Source: Bacteroides sp. (GTDB lineage: Bacteria > Bacteroidota > Bacteroidia > Bacteroidales > Bacteroidaceae). From it: DNA of 64,000 bases. Within the stretch, counting starts at the first letter, position 1. Every line of letters starts with the position of its first letter. Position numbers and translations under genes: made by a program. The stretch spans positions 51,642 through 115,641 of the forward strand of contig JAJQFD010000019.1 in NCBI GenBank assembly GCA_021201335.1. Reading direction: 5' to 3'. The notes under the pieces were generated by a model. The model searched no databases. It was not told the DNA's origin and saw nothing but the letters and a program-made list of their open reading frames with translations. Below are positions 57,197 through 64,000 of this stretch, in pieces.

Positions 57197-60100
57197 TTAA
57201 AAACTAACCTCAAATCCAAATGAATATTGGCTGGTATTCGGATAATCAAACATGATCAGGTTGGAGTCTGGTTCCGGATCATATCCATTAAATTTTGTGA
57301 AAGTTAGAAGATTACGCCCTACTGCAAATACATTGCAGGTTTTAAAAATTCTTGTCTTCTTCATAAAGCTTTCTGGTAATGAATAAGAGAGAGTAATATT
57401 CCTCAAACGAAGGAAGGAAGCATTCTCTATAAACGAATCATCCAAATAAATTCTTTCTGTTGCAGCAGGTATATTGGTGATTTGTCCTGGGGTAGTCCAC
57501 ATATTCAGTACATTTTTTGATTGATTAATGCTGGTACCATATGCATTCGGATTTTCAAGCATCATCCGTTCATTGTTAATCATGTATTTACCTAGAGCAA
57601 AGGAAAAATCTACGCTTGCAGTAAATCCTTTCCAGGAAAGATTTGTTCCAAAGCCACCACTCCAGGGTGCAAATTGTTGTTTTCCAACAAATACCGCATC
57701 ATTTTCATTGTATATTTTTGTTTGATTTCCGTTTTTATCATACCAGATAATTTTACCATCACGAGGATCGACACCTGCACGTCTTACCATGTACATATCT
57801 CCTTGTGAATGACCGATTTTCAGTTTTGTTCCGGTATCTGGAATCAAGTATTCATCCAATCCGTTAAAAAGTTCTGTTATTTCATTTTTATTGTAGTTTA
57901 AACTCGTTCTGAAACTCCAGTAAAAATCCTTTTTACTAAGGATGTCTATATTGAGGCTTAAGTCCACTCCTTTATTCTCCATACCTCCTATGTTTCCTAA
58001 ACTACCGCTAAAACCGGTTGTATAAGAATAAGGAATGAACATGAGCATATCTGTAGTCTTTTTATAGTATAAATCCAATGATCCGGAAATTCGTTTCAGA
58101 AATCGAAAATCAAATCCCAAATTGGTTGAAGTGATCGTTTCCCACGTTAAATTGGGATTTCCTGGCTGTGTAATAACAACACCTCCTTGATTTTCATAAG
58201 ATACCTGGTTGCTACTTAACAGGCTATAGTAAATATAATCGCCGATTTGTGAATTACCAGTTGTACCATAGCTTAAACGTACCCCTAAATCTTGTACCCA
58301 ATTTGCATCTTTTAAAAAGTCTTCGGATTTCAAATTCCATTTTCCTCCAATTGCATAGAATTCTGCCCAACGATGCTGTGGAGTAAATTTAGAACTACCA
58401 TCCAAACGATAAGACGCATCCAGAAAGTATTTCTCTTTAAAAGAGTAGTCTGCCCGGAAGAAGAAAGAGTTAAATACCGTTTCAGTTTTATAATCGGTAG
58501 GTGGAAGATATTCTGTTCCGTTGCTTAGCATTTGTAAACGCTTATCGCTGATTCCTCTGACAGATACATCAAAAGAACGATCTTTGCTCAAAATCGATTC
58601 TTGTCCTAAAAGTAAGGTGACGAAATGCTTGTTCTCGATATTGAACTTATATTCTGCCGTATTGGTAAAAGTAAAACGCCAAAATCGCTGAAACATTTCA
58701 CGAGAGCTACCAAGACCGTTATTCCCTTCGATATAGTCTCCCATGGGAGTTGTGAAAGATTCAACCGGATCTGTTTTGCCAGAATAAGTGTTGTCGAAAC
58801 CGTCCAATGCTTGTACTGTCCGGAGGATAAGCCCTTTAGCTGGTCTGATTTCTTCAAATAAACTGAGGTTTACGGCAAAATTTTCATGATTTCTTTTCCT
58901 GTAATCTTCCGCATAAAGTGGATTTATAAATCTGGACTCATGAAGAAAGTCTGCCCGATCGCCATAGATTGCCTTCCCATTTTCATCTAAAGTATAATAC
59001 CGCGAAGCATCATCCGGACGGGCATACCGGGCAAATGCTGCCGGATTATCCTGACTAACGGCATTGGCAACATCCGGATTCTGATTATATTTTTGAAATG
59101 CCAGATTGGAGTTTAAACCTACTTTAAACCAATCATTTACACGAACTTCCAGATTGGAACGCAATGCAGTACGATTCATTTTGGATAAAGGAGCAATCCC
59201 TTCTGTATTATTGTGTGCCAAAGAAAGATAATAGTTGTTGTTACTTCCTCCTCCGCTTACTGATAAGTCTAAGTTATAGGTAGGTGCATTATCCTGGAAT
59301 ATTTCATCTCTCCAATTGGTGTTGATACCATTGTCCTGCACCACTTTCTTGTGATTAACCCATTCCTGATTACTCGTAAGGTTGGGATCCAGCATTTCAC
59401 GAAAAGTCATGTACTGCTCGGAATTCATCATCTTCAGGCCATTATCAATAATATTCGAAACTCCATATTGTGCTCTGAAGGTTACCTGTGCATTCTGCCC
59501 CATTTTTCCTTTTTTACTTGTAATGATGATTACCCCATTTGCAGCACGAGAACCATAAATCGCTGTGGCAGAAGCATCCTTCAATACAGTAATATTTTCA
59601 ATGTCATTGGGGTTCATAGTACTGAATATAACCTGAGATACGGGTGTCCCATCAAGAATGAATAAAGGGGTACTCATAGCTGTAACCGAATTAACTCCAC
59701 GTAAACGAATGGAAGCCGTAGCAGAGGGCTCGCCGGAAGAAGAAAGAACAGATAATCCAGCTACTTGTCCTTGTAGTGCATCTGCAAAATTAACTGTCGG
59801 TTGGTTCTTTAATTTCTGGCTGTTAACAACCGAAACAGAACTAACTATAGATCCCAATTTTTTCCCTGAGCCATATCCGCCAGTAATTACAACCTCTTCC
59901 AGCATTTCTGAATCGGATTGAAGCATTACTCCCATCCTTTGAGCTGAAATTGGCACTTCTACTGTTTGCATGCCTAAATAAGAGATTCGCAGAGTTATGG
60001 CCGAGGCGGGCACATTCGAAAGTACAAATTCACCATCCAGATTGGTTGCCGTTCCGATATCTGTATTTGTAACTAATACAGACGCACCAATCACTGGTTC

Positions 60101-60208
60101 ATTGTCTTCCTCTGATATTACAACACCTGTGATTGTTCGGGTTTGGGCCATAATCCAGCCGATCCCTATGAACAGACATGCTGTAATCAGGAATAATTTT
60201 CTTTTCAT
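57197..60208 (-). CDS. SusC/RagA-like TonB-dependent transporter of the protease operon
   Basis: 1003-residue outer-membrane importer. The signal peptide (MKRKLFLITACLFIGIGWIM) is followed by a carboxypeptidase-like domain (ITGVVISEEDNEPVIGASVLV, TNLDGEFVLSNVP), then the SusC/RagA signature (LEEVVITGGYGSGKKLGSIVSSV). The plug follows (NFADALQGQVAGLSVLSS, IRLRGVNS, PLFILDGTPV, ITVLKDASATAIYGSRAANGVIIITSKKG) and a barrel ending YSFGFEVSF. It heads an eight-gene minus-strand operon with short gaps or overlaps throughout. A promoter-like pair lies about 115 bp upstream of the start. The operon encodes a protease and no sugar hydrolase, so peptides are a better guess for the cargo than glycans. 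Unlike the first SusC, it has no regulator gene next to it. Confidence 0.95.
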   Translation of the reverse strand: MKRKLFLITACLFIGIGWIMAQTRTITGVVISEEDNEPVIGASVLVTNTDIGTATNLDGEFVLSNVPASAITLRISYLGMQTVEVPISAQRMGVMLQSDSEMLEEVVITGGYGSGKKLGSIVSSVSVVNSQKLKNQPTVNFADALQGQVAGLSVLSSSGEPSATASIRLRGVNSVTAMSTPLFILDGTPVSQVIFSTMNPNDIENITVLKDASATAIYGSRAANGVIIITSKKGKMGQNAQVTFRAQYGVSNIIDNGLKMMNSEQYMTFREMLDPNLTSNQEWVNHKKVVQDNGINTNWRDEIFQDNAPTYNLDLSVSGGGSNNNYYLSLAHNNTEGIAPLSKMNRTALRSNLEVRVNDWFKVGLNSNLAFQKYNQNPDVANAVSQDNPAAFARYARPDDASRYYTLDENGKAIYGDRADFLHESRFINPLYAEDYRKRNHENFAVNLSLFEEIRPAKGLILRTVQALDGFDNTYSGKTDPVESFTTPMGDYIEGNNGLGSSREMFQRFWRFTFTNTAEYKFNIENKHFVTLLLGQESILSKDRSFDVSVRGISDKRLQMLSNGTEYLPPTDYKTETVFNSFFFRADYSFKEKYFLDASYRLDGSSKFTPQHRWAEFYAIGGKWNLKSEDFLKDANWVQDLGVRLSYGTTGNSQIGDYIYYSLLSSNQVSYENQGGVVITQPGNPNLTWETITSTNLGFDFRFLKRISGSLDLYYKKTTDMLMFIPYSYTTGFSGSLGNIGGMENKGVDLSLNIDILSKKDFYWSFRTSLNYNKNEITELFNGLDEYLIPDTGTKLKIGHSQGDMYMVRRAGVDPRDGKIIWYDKNGNQTKIYNENDAVFVGKQQFAPWSGGFGTNLSWKGFTASVDFSFALGKYMINNERMMLENPNAYGTSINQSKNVLNMWTTPGQITNIPAATERIYLDDSFIENASFLRLRNITLSYSLPESFMKKTRIFKTCNVFAVGRNLLTFTKFNGYDPEPDSNLIMFDYPNTSQYSFGFEVSF

Positions 60209-60324
60209 AACTTTTTCTTCACTTAAAATTTACTCTTGTATTTATGACTATAATTTCAAAGGGTATTCTCTCCACCTTACGTGTTTTTCTTGTTCGCTAT
60301 TTTGTTTTTCTCTTAAAAGGTGGC

Positions 60325-60353
60325 AAAGTTATTAAAAAAATGAAATTCTCAAG
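60325..60353 (-). promoter_or_regulatory. Promoter of the SusCD-protease operon
   Basis: On the minus strand a TTG (plus-strand caa, 60351-60353) lies 18 bp before TAACTTTG (plus-strand caaagtta, 60325-60332), a good fit to TTG / TAnnTTTG. It implies a leader of about 110 bases. Confidence 0.5.
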
Positions 60354-60721
60354 AGTTTTTAATAGAAAAGCGCATAAATATGTTGTTTTTAAAACTTAAA
60401 TGTGTCTTTAAATGTAGAAAATATATAAATGGTGTGTACCAGCTTACATTTTATTTTTTATTAATATCGTTATCTGTTAATTTAGATTACAGATGTAGTT
60501 GAAATTGAAAGAATTGAATCTATTTTTAAATATTGTTAATGAGATCCTATTTGTCTTATCTTTATGGCTTATTTCATAATCGGAATCGTCTATATATTTG
60601 TTCTAAATAATGAACCGGAATGGATATTATTCCGAATAATATACTTAACTTTTCTTAAATTCACCAATGAAAGCTATCTCTCAGTCTTTTATAGACAACC
60701 TTTCCTTTTTAAAGAGACACA

Positions 60722-60755
60722 AATAAAAATTCTGTTCATTGACTAGTTCAATGAA
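60722..60755 (-). terminator. Terminator of the Nudix gene
   Basis: On the minus strand a perfect 8-bp stem (ttcattga / tcaatgaa) with a 5-base loop is followed by cagaatttttattt, 38 bp after the Nudix stop. Confidence 0.7.
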
Positions 60756-60792
60756 TGGGATAAGATTGTTGTTTGTGAATTGCAGGTTTTGA

Positions 60793-61353
60793 TTATAACA
60801 ACTTATTTTCAGCTATAAATTTCCAGAGAGGAGCAGCCATAAGTGCTTGCTTAATTTGATTGTTTTGCAATAATTCTTTGACTTCTTCAATTGATAAAAG
60901 ATGAACGGAAAGATCTTCTGTGTCTTCCAGATGTTGACTGGAAATAAGCTCAACATCATGTACTAGAAAACAATAAGTTAAGTTCGTATTAGTGGAGGGA
61001 TTGGGAGAAAGTATCATATAGGATTGCCATATTCCATTTCCATACCCGGTTTCTTCAAGTAATTCTCTTTGTGCGCTTTGCAGAGGTGAACTGTCCTCAG
61101 GCTCGCATATACCGGCGCAGAGTTCAAAATTGATTTCACCGAGTCCATGACGATACTGTCTGACAAAAATAAATTTATTCTCTTTTGTTATAGCTATTAT
61201 ATTCACCCAGTCCGGATATTCAAGTACATAATAAGAAGGAATCTGATGTCCATTGGGAAGTTTTACTGTATCTTTACGAGCGGTGAACCAAGGTTCCCGA
61301 AATAAATAGTGACTGTTCAAAACTTCCCATTTCTGTATTTTATCCTTTTGCAT
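60793..61353 (-). CDS. Nudix hydrolase, ADP-ribose pyrophosphatase-like
   Basis: 186-residue cytosolic hydrolase that probably cleaves ADP-ribose or a related nucleoside diphosphate derivative. The N-terminal strands (EPWFTARKDTVKLPNGHQI, YYVLEYPDWVNIIAIT) and FVRQYRHGLGEINFELCAG are typical of the NudF/ADPRase group. The Nudix box is AGICEPEDSSPLQSAQREL, then LEETGY: the metal-binding RELLEE core is intact, but the spacing from the opening Gly to the RE is one residue longer than the usual GX5EX7RE. A -7-like element (TACTTTTG) lies 25 bp upstream. It is probably transcribed alone; the TonB-receptor-like gene upstream ends about 90 bp away. Confidence 0.9.
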   Translation of the reverse strand: MQKDKIQKWEVLNSHYLFREPWFTARKDTVKLPNGHQIPSYYVLEYPDWVNIIAITKENKFIFVRQYRHGLGEINFELCAGICEPEDSSPLQSAQRELLEETGYGNGIWQSYMILSPNPSTNTNLTYCFLVHDVELISSQHLEDTEDLSVHLLSIEEVKELLQNNQIKQALMAAPLWKFIAENKLL

Positions 61354-61377
61354 AATGAATGATTATAAAAGTTTCAG

Positions 61378-61385
61378 CAAAAGTA
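61378..61385 (-). promoter_or_regulatory. -7 promoter element of the Nudix gene
   Basis: Plus-strand caaaagta reads TACTTTTG (TAnnTTTG) on the minus strand, 25 bp upstream of the start. No clear -33 element is seen. Confidence 0.38.
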
Positions 61386-61443
61386 GGAAATTGAAAATTA
61401 AATTTAATCTTTTAGAATTCCTTTTACTTTTATTATGCCTATT

Positions 61444-63759
61444 TTATTTTCCTCCGCTCATTACTCCTGAATCGTTATCCTCATTATTCAGTCTCTTTGA
61501 TGCAGATTCATATTTTCGTCCAAAAGAAAAATTATAGGTAAATGATATAGCAAAAAGACGGGTACTTTCTTTTATATATTCCCAATTTTTGGATGGAGTA
61601 TACTTGTTCTTATTCTCGCTTCCCATTTTCCAGTTGTCGGTAAAAGGATTAAGAGTCATTACACCCACACTTATCTGTTTATGCTTATATGATAAGAATA
61701 GAATATGGAAGTTTTCTTCATTGGTACGAAGTATTTCACCATATAGATTTTTCTCATGGCTTTGGAGATAAAAAGAAAGCATCCAGTTTTTATAATTGGC
61801 CATAACAGAAGCCTTGTAAAACCAATCCGTGTAGGTGTGTTTATAATCTAATCCTCTACTGTCGTAATAATTCATTCCAGTAGTAAAGGAAAATGTGACT
61901 ATATCTTTAATTGGACCAATTTTAAAAGTAATTTCTGAACGTAGCTTTTGCCAGTTTCGCTGGTTTTGATTGGTCCGTACAAATTTATCATTTTCACGAA
62001 TTCTTTGTTCCATAATAGGTTTGTCCAGATACAAATGAGAAAGGTACAATTCGGTGCTGAACTTTCCGATACGAATATTATAAGTTAATGAGTTGTTGTA
62101 TGTCGTATAAGGTTTAAGATGAGGATTCCCCCGTCGTATTTGCAGTGAATCAATCAACTGTTCTGTTTCTCCCAGATCAGATAGAGAAGGAGTAGAACTG
62201 TATATTCTTCCTCTGTAGCGGATGAAGGAATTGTCGGTAAAATTATAAGTCAAGCGTACACTAGGGCGGAAGGTATAATCCTGATAACCTTCATCTCCTT
62301 GGCGAAACCAAGAACGCATGCCGCCTACTCCAACGGAATAGTTGAACTTCTTAATTTTTTGTTGGATTTCAATATAGCCATACGTGTCGGCTTGTTTCAT
62401 CTTGGTGATGGCTTCTGTATTTCCGGTGTATGTATTATCCGAGAAACTTTGCGTGTGCTTGATACCTGCGTTCAGGCGTCCTTTTTTGAATCCTTTTTCG
62501 TAAATACCTTCTCCAATAATGGAATATTTATCTCCATCCACTTTGGAAAAAATATCAGTAAGCAGTTCAGTTTCCGTTTTTTCAATGTATTCACGTTCAT
62601 TGTCAGAAGAAGTATAGGTTCCTACCACGTTTAAAATCAACAGTTGATTCTTTTTAAAGGAACGTTGATAATAGAGATCCACAGAAGGACGGCGTTCGGA
62701 AGATGAAGAGTGATCTGTCATTTCAACGCTCTGTTCCGGATGATTTATCGGATATAATTCGCTATGAAGATAATTACGTGGGGCACCATTAATATTTGCC
62801 CGAACAGTTGCATTGAAAAAGTATTTCTCCGGTTCCTGGTAACTGTAATTAAAATGTAGGTAATTCCAATTCATCGCCCATTTGTCTGGTAAGCCATTTT
62901 CTATTCGGGTTAATGAACTCCCATCCTCAAAATTAAATGTTTCCGTATTTTCTCTCCAACGATTATTGCAGGAGCGGTAACCACCATAATAAAAAGCGGA
63001 GAATTCTGATTTTTTATAATTGAATTTAGCGGAAACTTGATTGTTGCCGAACCAAATATGTGGAGAGTTTTGTGTGTCTATGGCAAAATAGCCTCCTTTG
63101 TCTTTCCGTCGGGTGATATAATCGATTACTGCTCCAGCACCGTTATAGCGTAATCCAGGATCATCGTGATGTTCAACGCGAATAATATCATCCGGTTGAA
63201 GTGCTGTAATTTCCTGTATGGTTGCTTCTACTCCATTTATACGTAGTTGCACTGTTTCTCCTCCGGAAAGAGAAACAGTTTTGCGTACCGGATCGACAGT
63301 AATCCGGCTTAACTGTAATTGTTGTAAAAGCGACAGTCCATTGGTAGAAGCTTTCAATTGGGCGGGAGTAGGTAATACGATTTTTCGGTCTATCTGATTG
63401 ATGATTTGACTGGCAGTGATTTTAACTTCTTCCAATGCGATGGAAGTAGAGTCAATCATCAGGTTGCCTAAATTTATACTTTTAGTAAAGTCATTGAATT
63501 CAATATTTTTGCTGGAATAGCCTATACAGGAAACTGAAAGATTGTAATGACCTTCTTTTAAATTTTTCATTTGGAAATGCCCTTTTGGATCTGTTATTCC
63601 TCCAGATATGAAAACTGAATCGGGAGTTTGCAACACGACGGTAGCATACTCAACCGGGTAGTTGCTAGTTGATATTATCCGGCCTTCTATAGAAAGATTT
63701 TGTCCGATAGCGCTCACAAAAAGTGTAAGCAGCATCGTGAATAAAAATGTCTTTTTCAT
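61444..63759 (-). CDS. Outer membrane beta-barrel (TonB-receptor-like) protein with carboxypeptidase-like N-terminal domain
   Basis: 771-residue outer-membrane protein (signal peptide MKKTFLFTMLLTLFVSAIGQ). Residues about 22-105 form a carboxypeptidase-regulatory-like domain (IEGRIISTSNYPVEYATVVLQ, TDPKGHFQMKNLKEGHYNLSVSCIGY). A plug-like segment follows (about 110-215; QLRINGVEATIQEITALQPDDIIRVEHHDDPGLRYNGAGAVIDYITR), with the barrel filling the remainder. It matches the OMP_b-brl_3 group of outer-membrane receptors rather than SusC. It lacks a clear TonB box, and no SusD partner is present. A promoter match was not found in the 186 bp upstream. The ligand is unknown; related proteins often sit beside two-component systems or stress genes, which is not the case here. 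Confidence 0.85.
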   Translation of the reverse strand: MKKTFLFTMLLTLFVSAIGQNLSIEGRIISTSNYPVEYATVVLQTPDSVFISGGITDPKGHFQMKNLKEGHYNLSVSCIGYSSKNIEFNDFTKSINLGNLMIDSTSIALEEVKITASQIINQIDRKIVLPTPAQLKASTNGLSLLQQLQLSRITVDPVRKTVSLSGGETVQLRINGVEATIQEITALQPDDIIRVEHHDDPGLRYNGAGAVIDYITRRKDKGGYFAIDTQNSPHIWFGNNQVSAKFNYKKSEFSAFYYGGYRSCNNRWRENTETFNFEDGSSLTRIENGLPDKWAMNWNYLHFNYSYQEPEKYFFNATVRANINGAPRNYLHSELYPINHPEQSVEMTDHSSSSERRPSVDLYYQRSFKKNQLLILNVVGTYTSSDNEREYIEKTETELLTDIFSKVDGDKYSIIGEGIYEKGFKKGRLNAGIKHTQSFSDNTYTGNTEAITKMKQADTYGYIEIQQKIKKFNYSVGVGGMRSWFRQGDEGYQDYTFRPSVRLTYNFTDNSFIRYRGRIYSSTPSLSDLGETEQLIDSLQIRRGNPHLKPYTTYNNSLTYNIRIGKFSTELYLSHLYLDKPIMEQRIRENDKFVRTNQNQRNWQKLRSEITFKIGPIKDIVTFSFTTGMNYYDSRGLDYKHTYTDWFYKASVMANYKNWMLSFYLQSHEKNLYGEILRTNEENFHILFLSYKHKQISVGVMTLNPFTDNWKMGSENKNKYTPSKNWEYIKESTRLFAISFTYNFSFGRKYESASKRLNNEDNDSGVMSGGK

Positions 63760-63889
63760 GATGACACGAAATTGCTTTTTGAAATGTAACCATATTTATT
63801 TTAGCGCTATGAGGGTTAGACACATGACGAATAGAAAAAGTTGCAGATAGATGAAATTTTTAATTTCCATGAAAAATATAAGATAAAAG

Positions 63890-63920
63890 TTTGGATGTTT
63901 CATGGAAAGCCGTATCTTTG
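63890..63920 (+). promoter_or_regulatory. Promoter of tRNA-Val
   Basis: TTTG at 63890-63893 is followed after exactly 19 bp by TATCTTTG at 63913-63920, the best fit to the Bacteroidetes -33/-7 consensus in the window. It lies 25 bp upstream of the tRNA. Confidence 0.8.
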
Positions 63921-63945
63921 CATCGCTTTTGAAACGGAAGTATAT

Positions 63946-64000
63946 GGGCGTTTAGCTCAGCTGGTTCAGAGCATCTGCCTTACAAGCAGAGGGTCGGCGG
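63946..64000 (+). tRNA. tRNA-Val(TAC), 3' end cut by window
   Basis: The first 55 bases of a tRNA are visible: acceptor 5' strand gggcgtt, D-arm agctcagctggttcagagc, anticodon stem tctgc / gcaga around the loop cttacaa (anticodon TAC, valine), then the variable loop and the start of the T-arm (gtcggcgg). The sequence runs off the window before the T-loop and acceptor 3' strand. Confidence 0.92.

Larger units (their letters stand above)
60209..60792. other. AT-rich intergenic region between the SusCD operon and the Nudix gene
   Basis: This 584-bp gap contains the operon promoter (60325-60353), a small inverted repeat (cggaat ... attccg, about 60618-60636) and the Nudix terminator (60722-60755). 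A plus-strand frame at 60564-60746 is AT-rich and hydrophobic with no sign of being a gene. No 22-bp array was found here. Confidence 0.55.

Noticed and set aside
60564..60746. 60-residue plus-strand frame between the SusC-like and Nudix genes
   Set aside because: AT-driven composition, no promoter or leader, and it overlaps the Nudix terminator.

Overview
The window reads as chromosomal DNA of a Bacteroidales gut- or mouth-type bacterium. Evidence: two SusC/SusD pairs, many lipoproteins with BACON or carboxypeptidase-like regulatory domains, promoters of the TTTG-N19-TAnnTTTG type, A-rich leaders in place of strong Shine-Dalgarno sites, and a C-terminal type IX secretion (T9SS) sorting domain on a protease. 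The T9SS tag together with the OmpA-like paralogue pair points towards Tannerellaceae/Porphyromonadaceae-like lineages (for example Parabacteroides), but the genus is an inference.

Layout. 1-5379: MacB-type efflux operon (ATPase, two permeases, membrane fusion protein, TolC-like channel), cut at the window start. 5380-6352: long non-coding stretch with decayed repeats. 6353-14101: two OmpA-like porin paralogues enclosing a BACON lipoprotein (minus strand), an EEP-family phosphohydrolase and a GH92 mannosidase. 14240-16825: a broken one-piece transmembrane regulator (LamG, kelch, one TM, SARP/BTAD-like DNA-binding region). 17928-35694: a polysaccharide utilisation locus (SusC, SusD, DUF3823, a large GH2, a broken GH92, a SASA esterase, a GH43 and a broken GH2). 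35773-40198: core genes trpS (minus) and carB (plus), diverging around a carB leader that looks like an attenuator. 40846-45740: minus-strand operon of two BACON/propeller lipoproteins flanking a beta-barrel protein. 45870-46640: yaaA. 46700-60208: minus-strand eight-gene SusCD operon with no glycoside hydrolase; it carries a subtilisin-like protease with a T9SS tag, a PorV/PorQ-like barrel and four further lipoproteins. 60793-63759: a Nudix hydrolase and a TonB-receptor-like barrel. 63946 to the end: the 5' part of tRNA-Val(TAC) with a clear promoter.

How the genes fit together. The first PUL looks like a glycan importer with alpha-mannosidase, beta-galactosidase-type, GH43 and esterase activities, and the sensor-regulator upstream is a plausible controller. 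The second SusCD operon is better explained as a protein- or peptide-foraging device: a secreted or surface protease, a barrel of the T9SS-associated PorV/PorQ family, and a RagAB-like importer in one transcription unit.

Two features stand out. (1) Three intergenic regions (5831, 16997, 40571) each hold about five units repeating at exactly 22 bp with a 44-bp super-period; two share an exact 18-bp word in inverted orientation 11 kb apart. (2) Five accessory genes carry six inactivating lesions (four single-base indels, at least three in homopolymers, and two in-frame stops), while trpS, carB and yaaA are intact. Whether these are decay, switching or assembly error cannot be decided from sequence alone.
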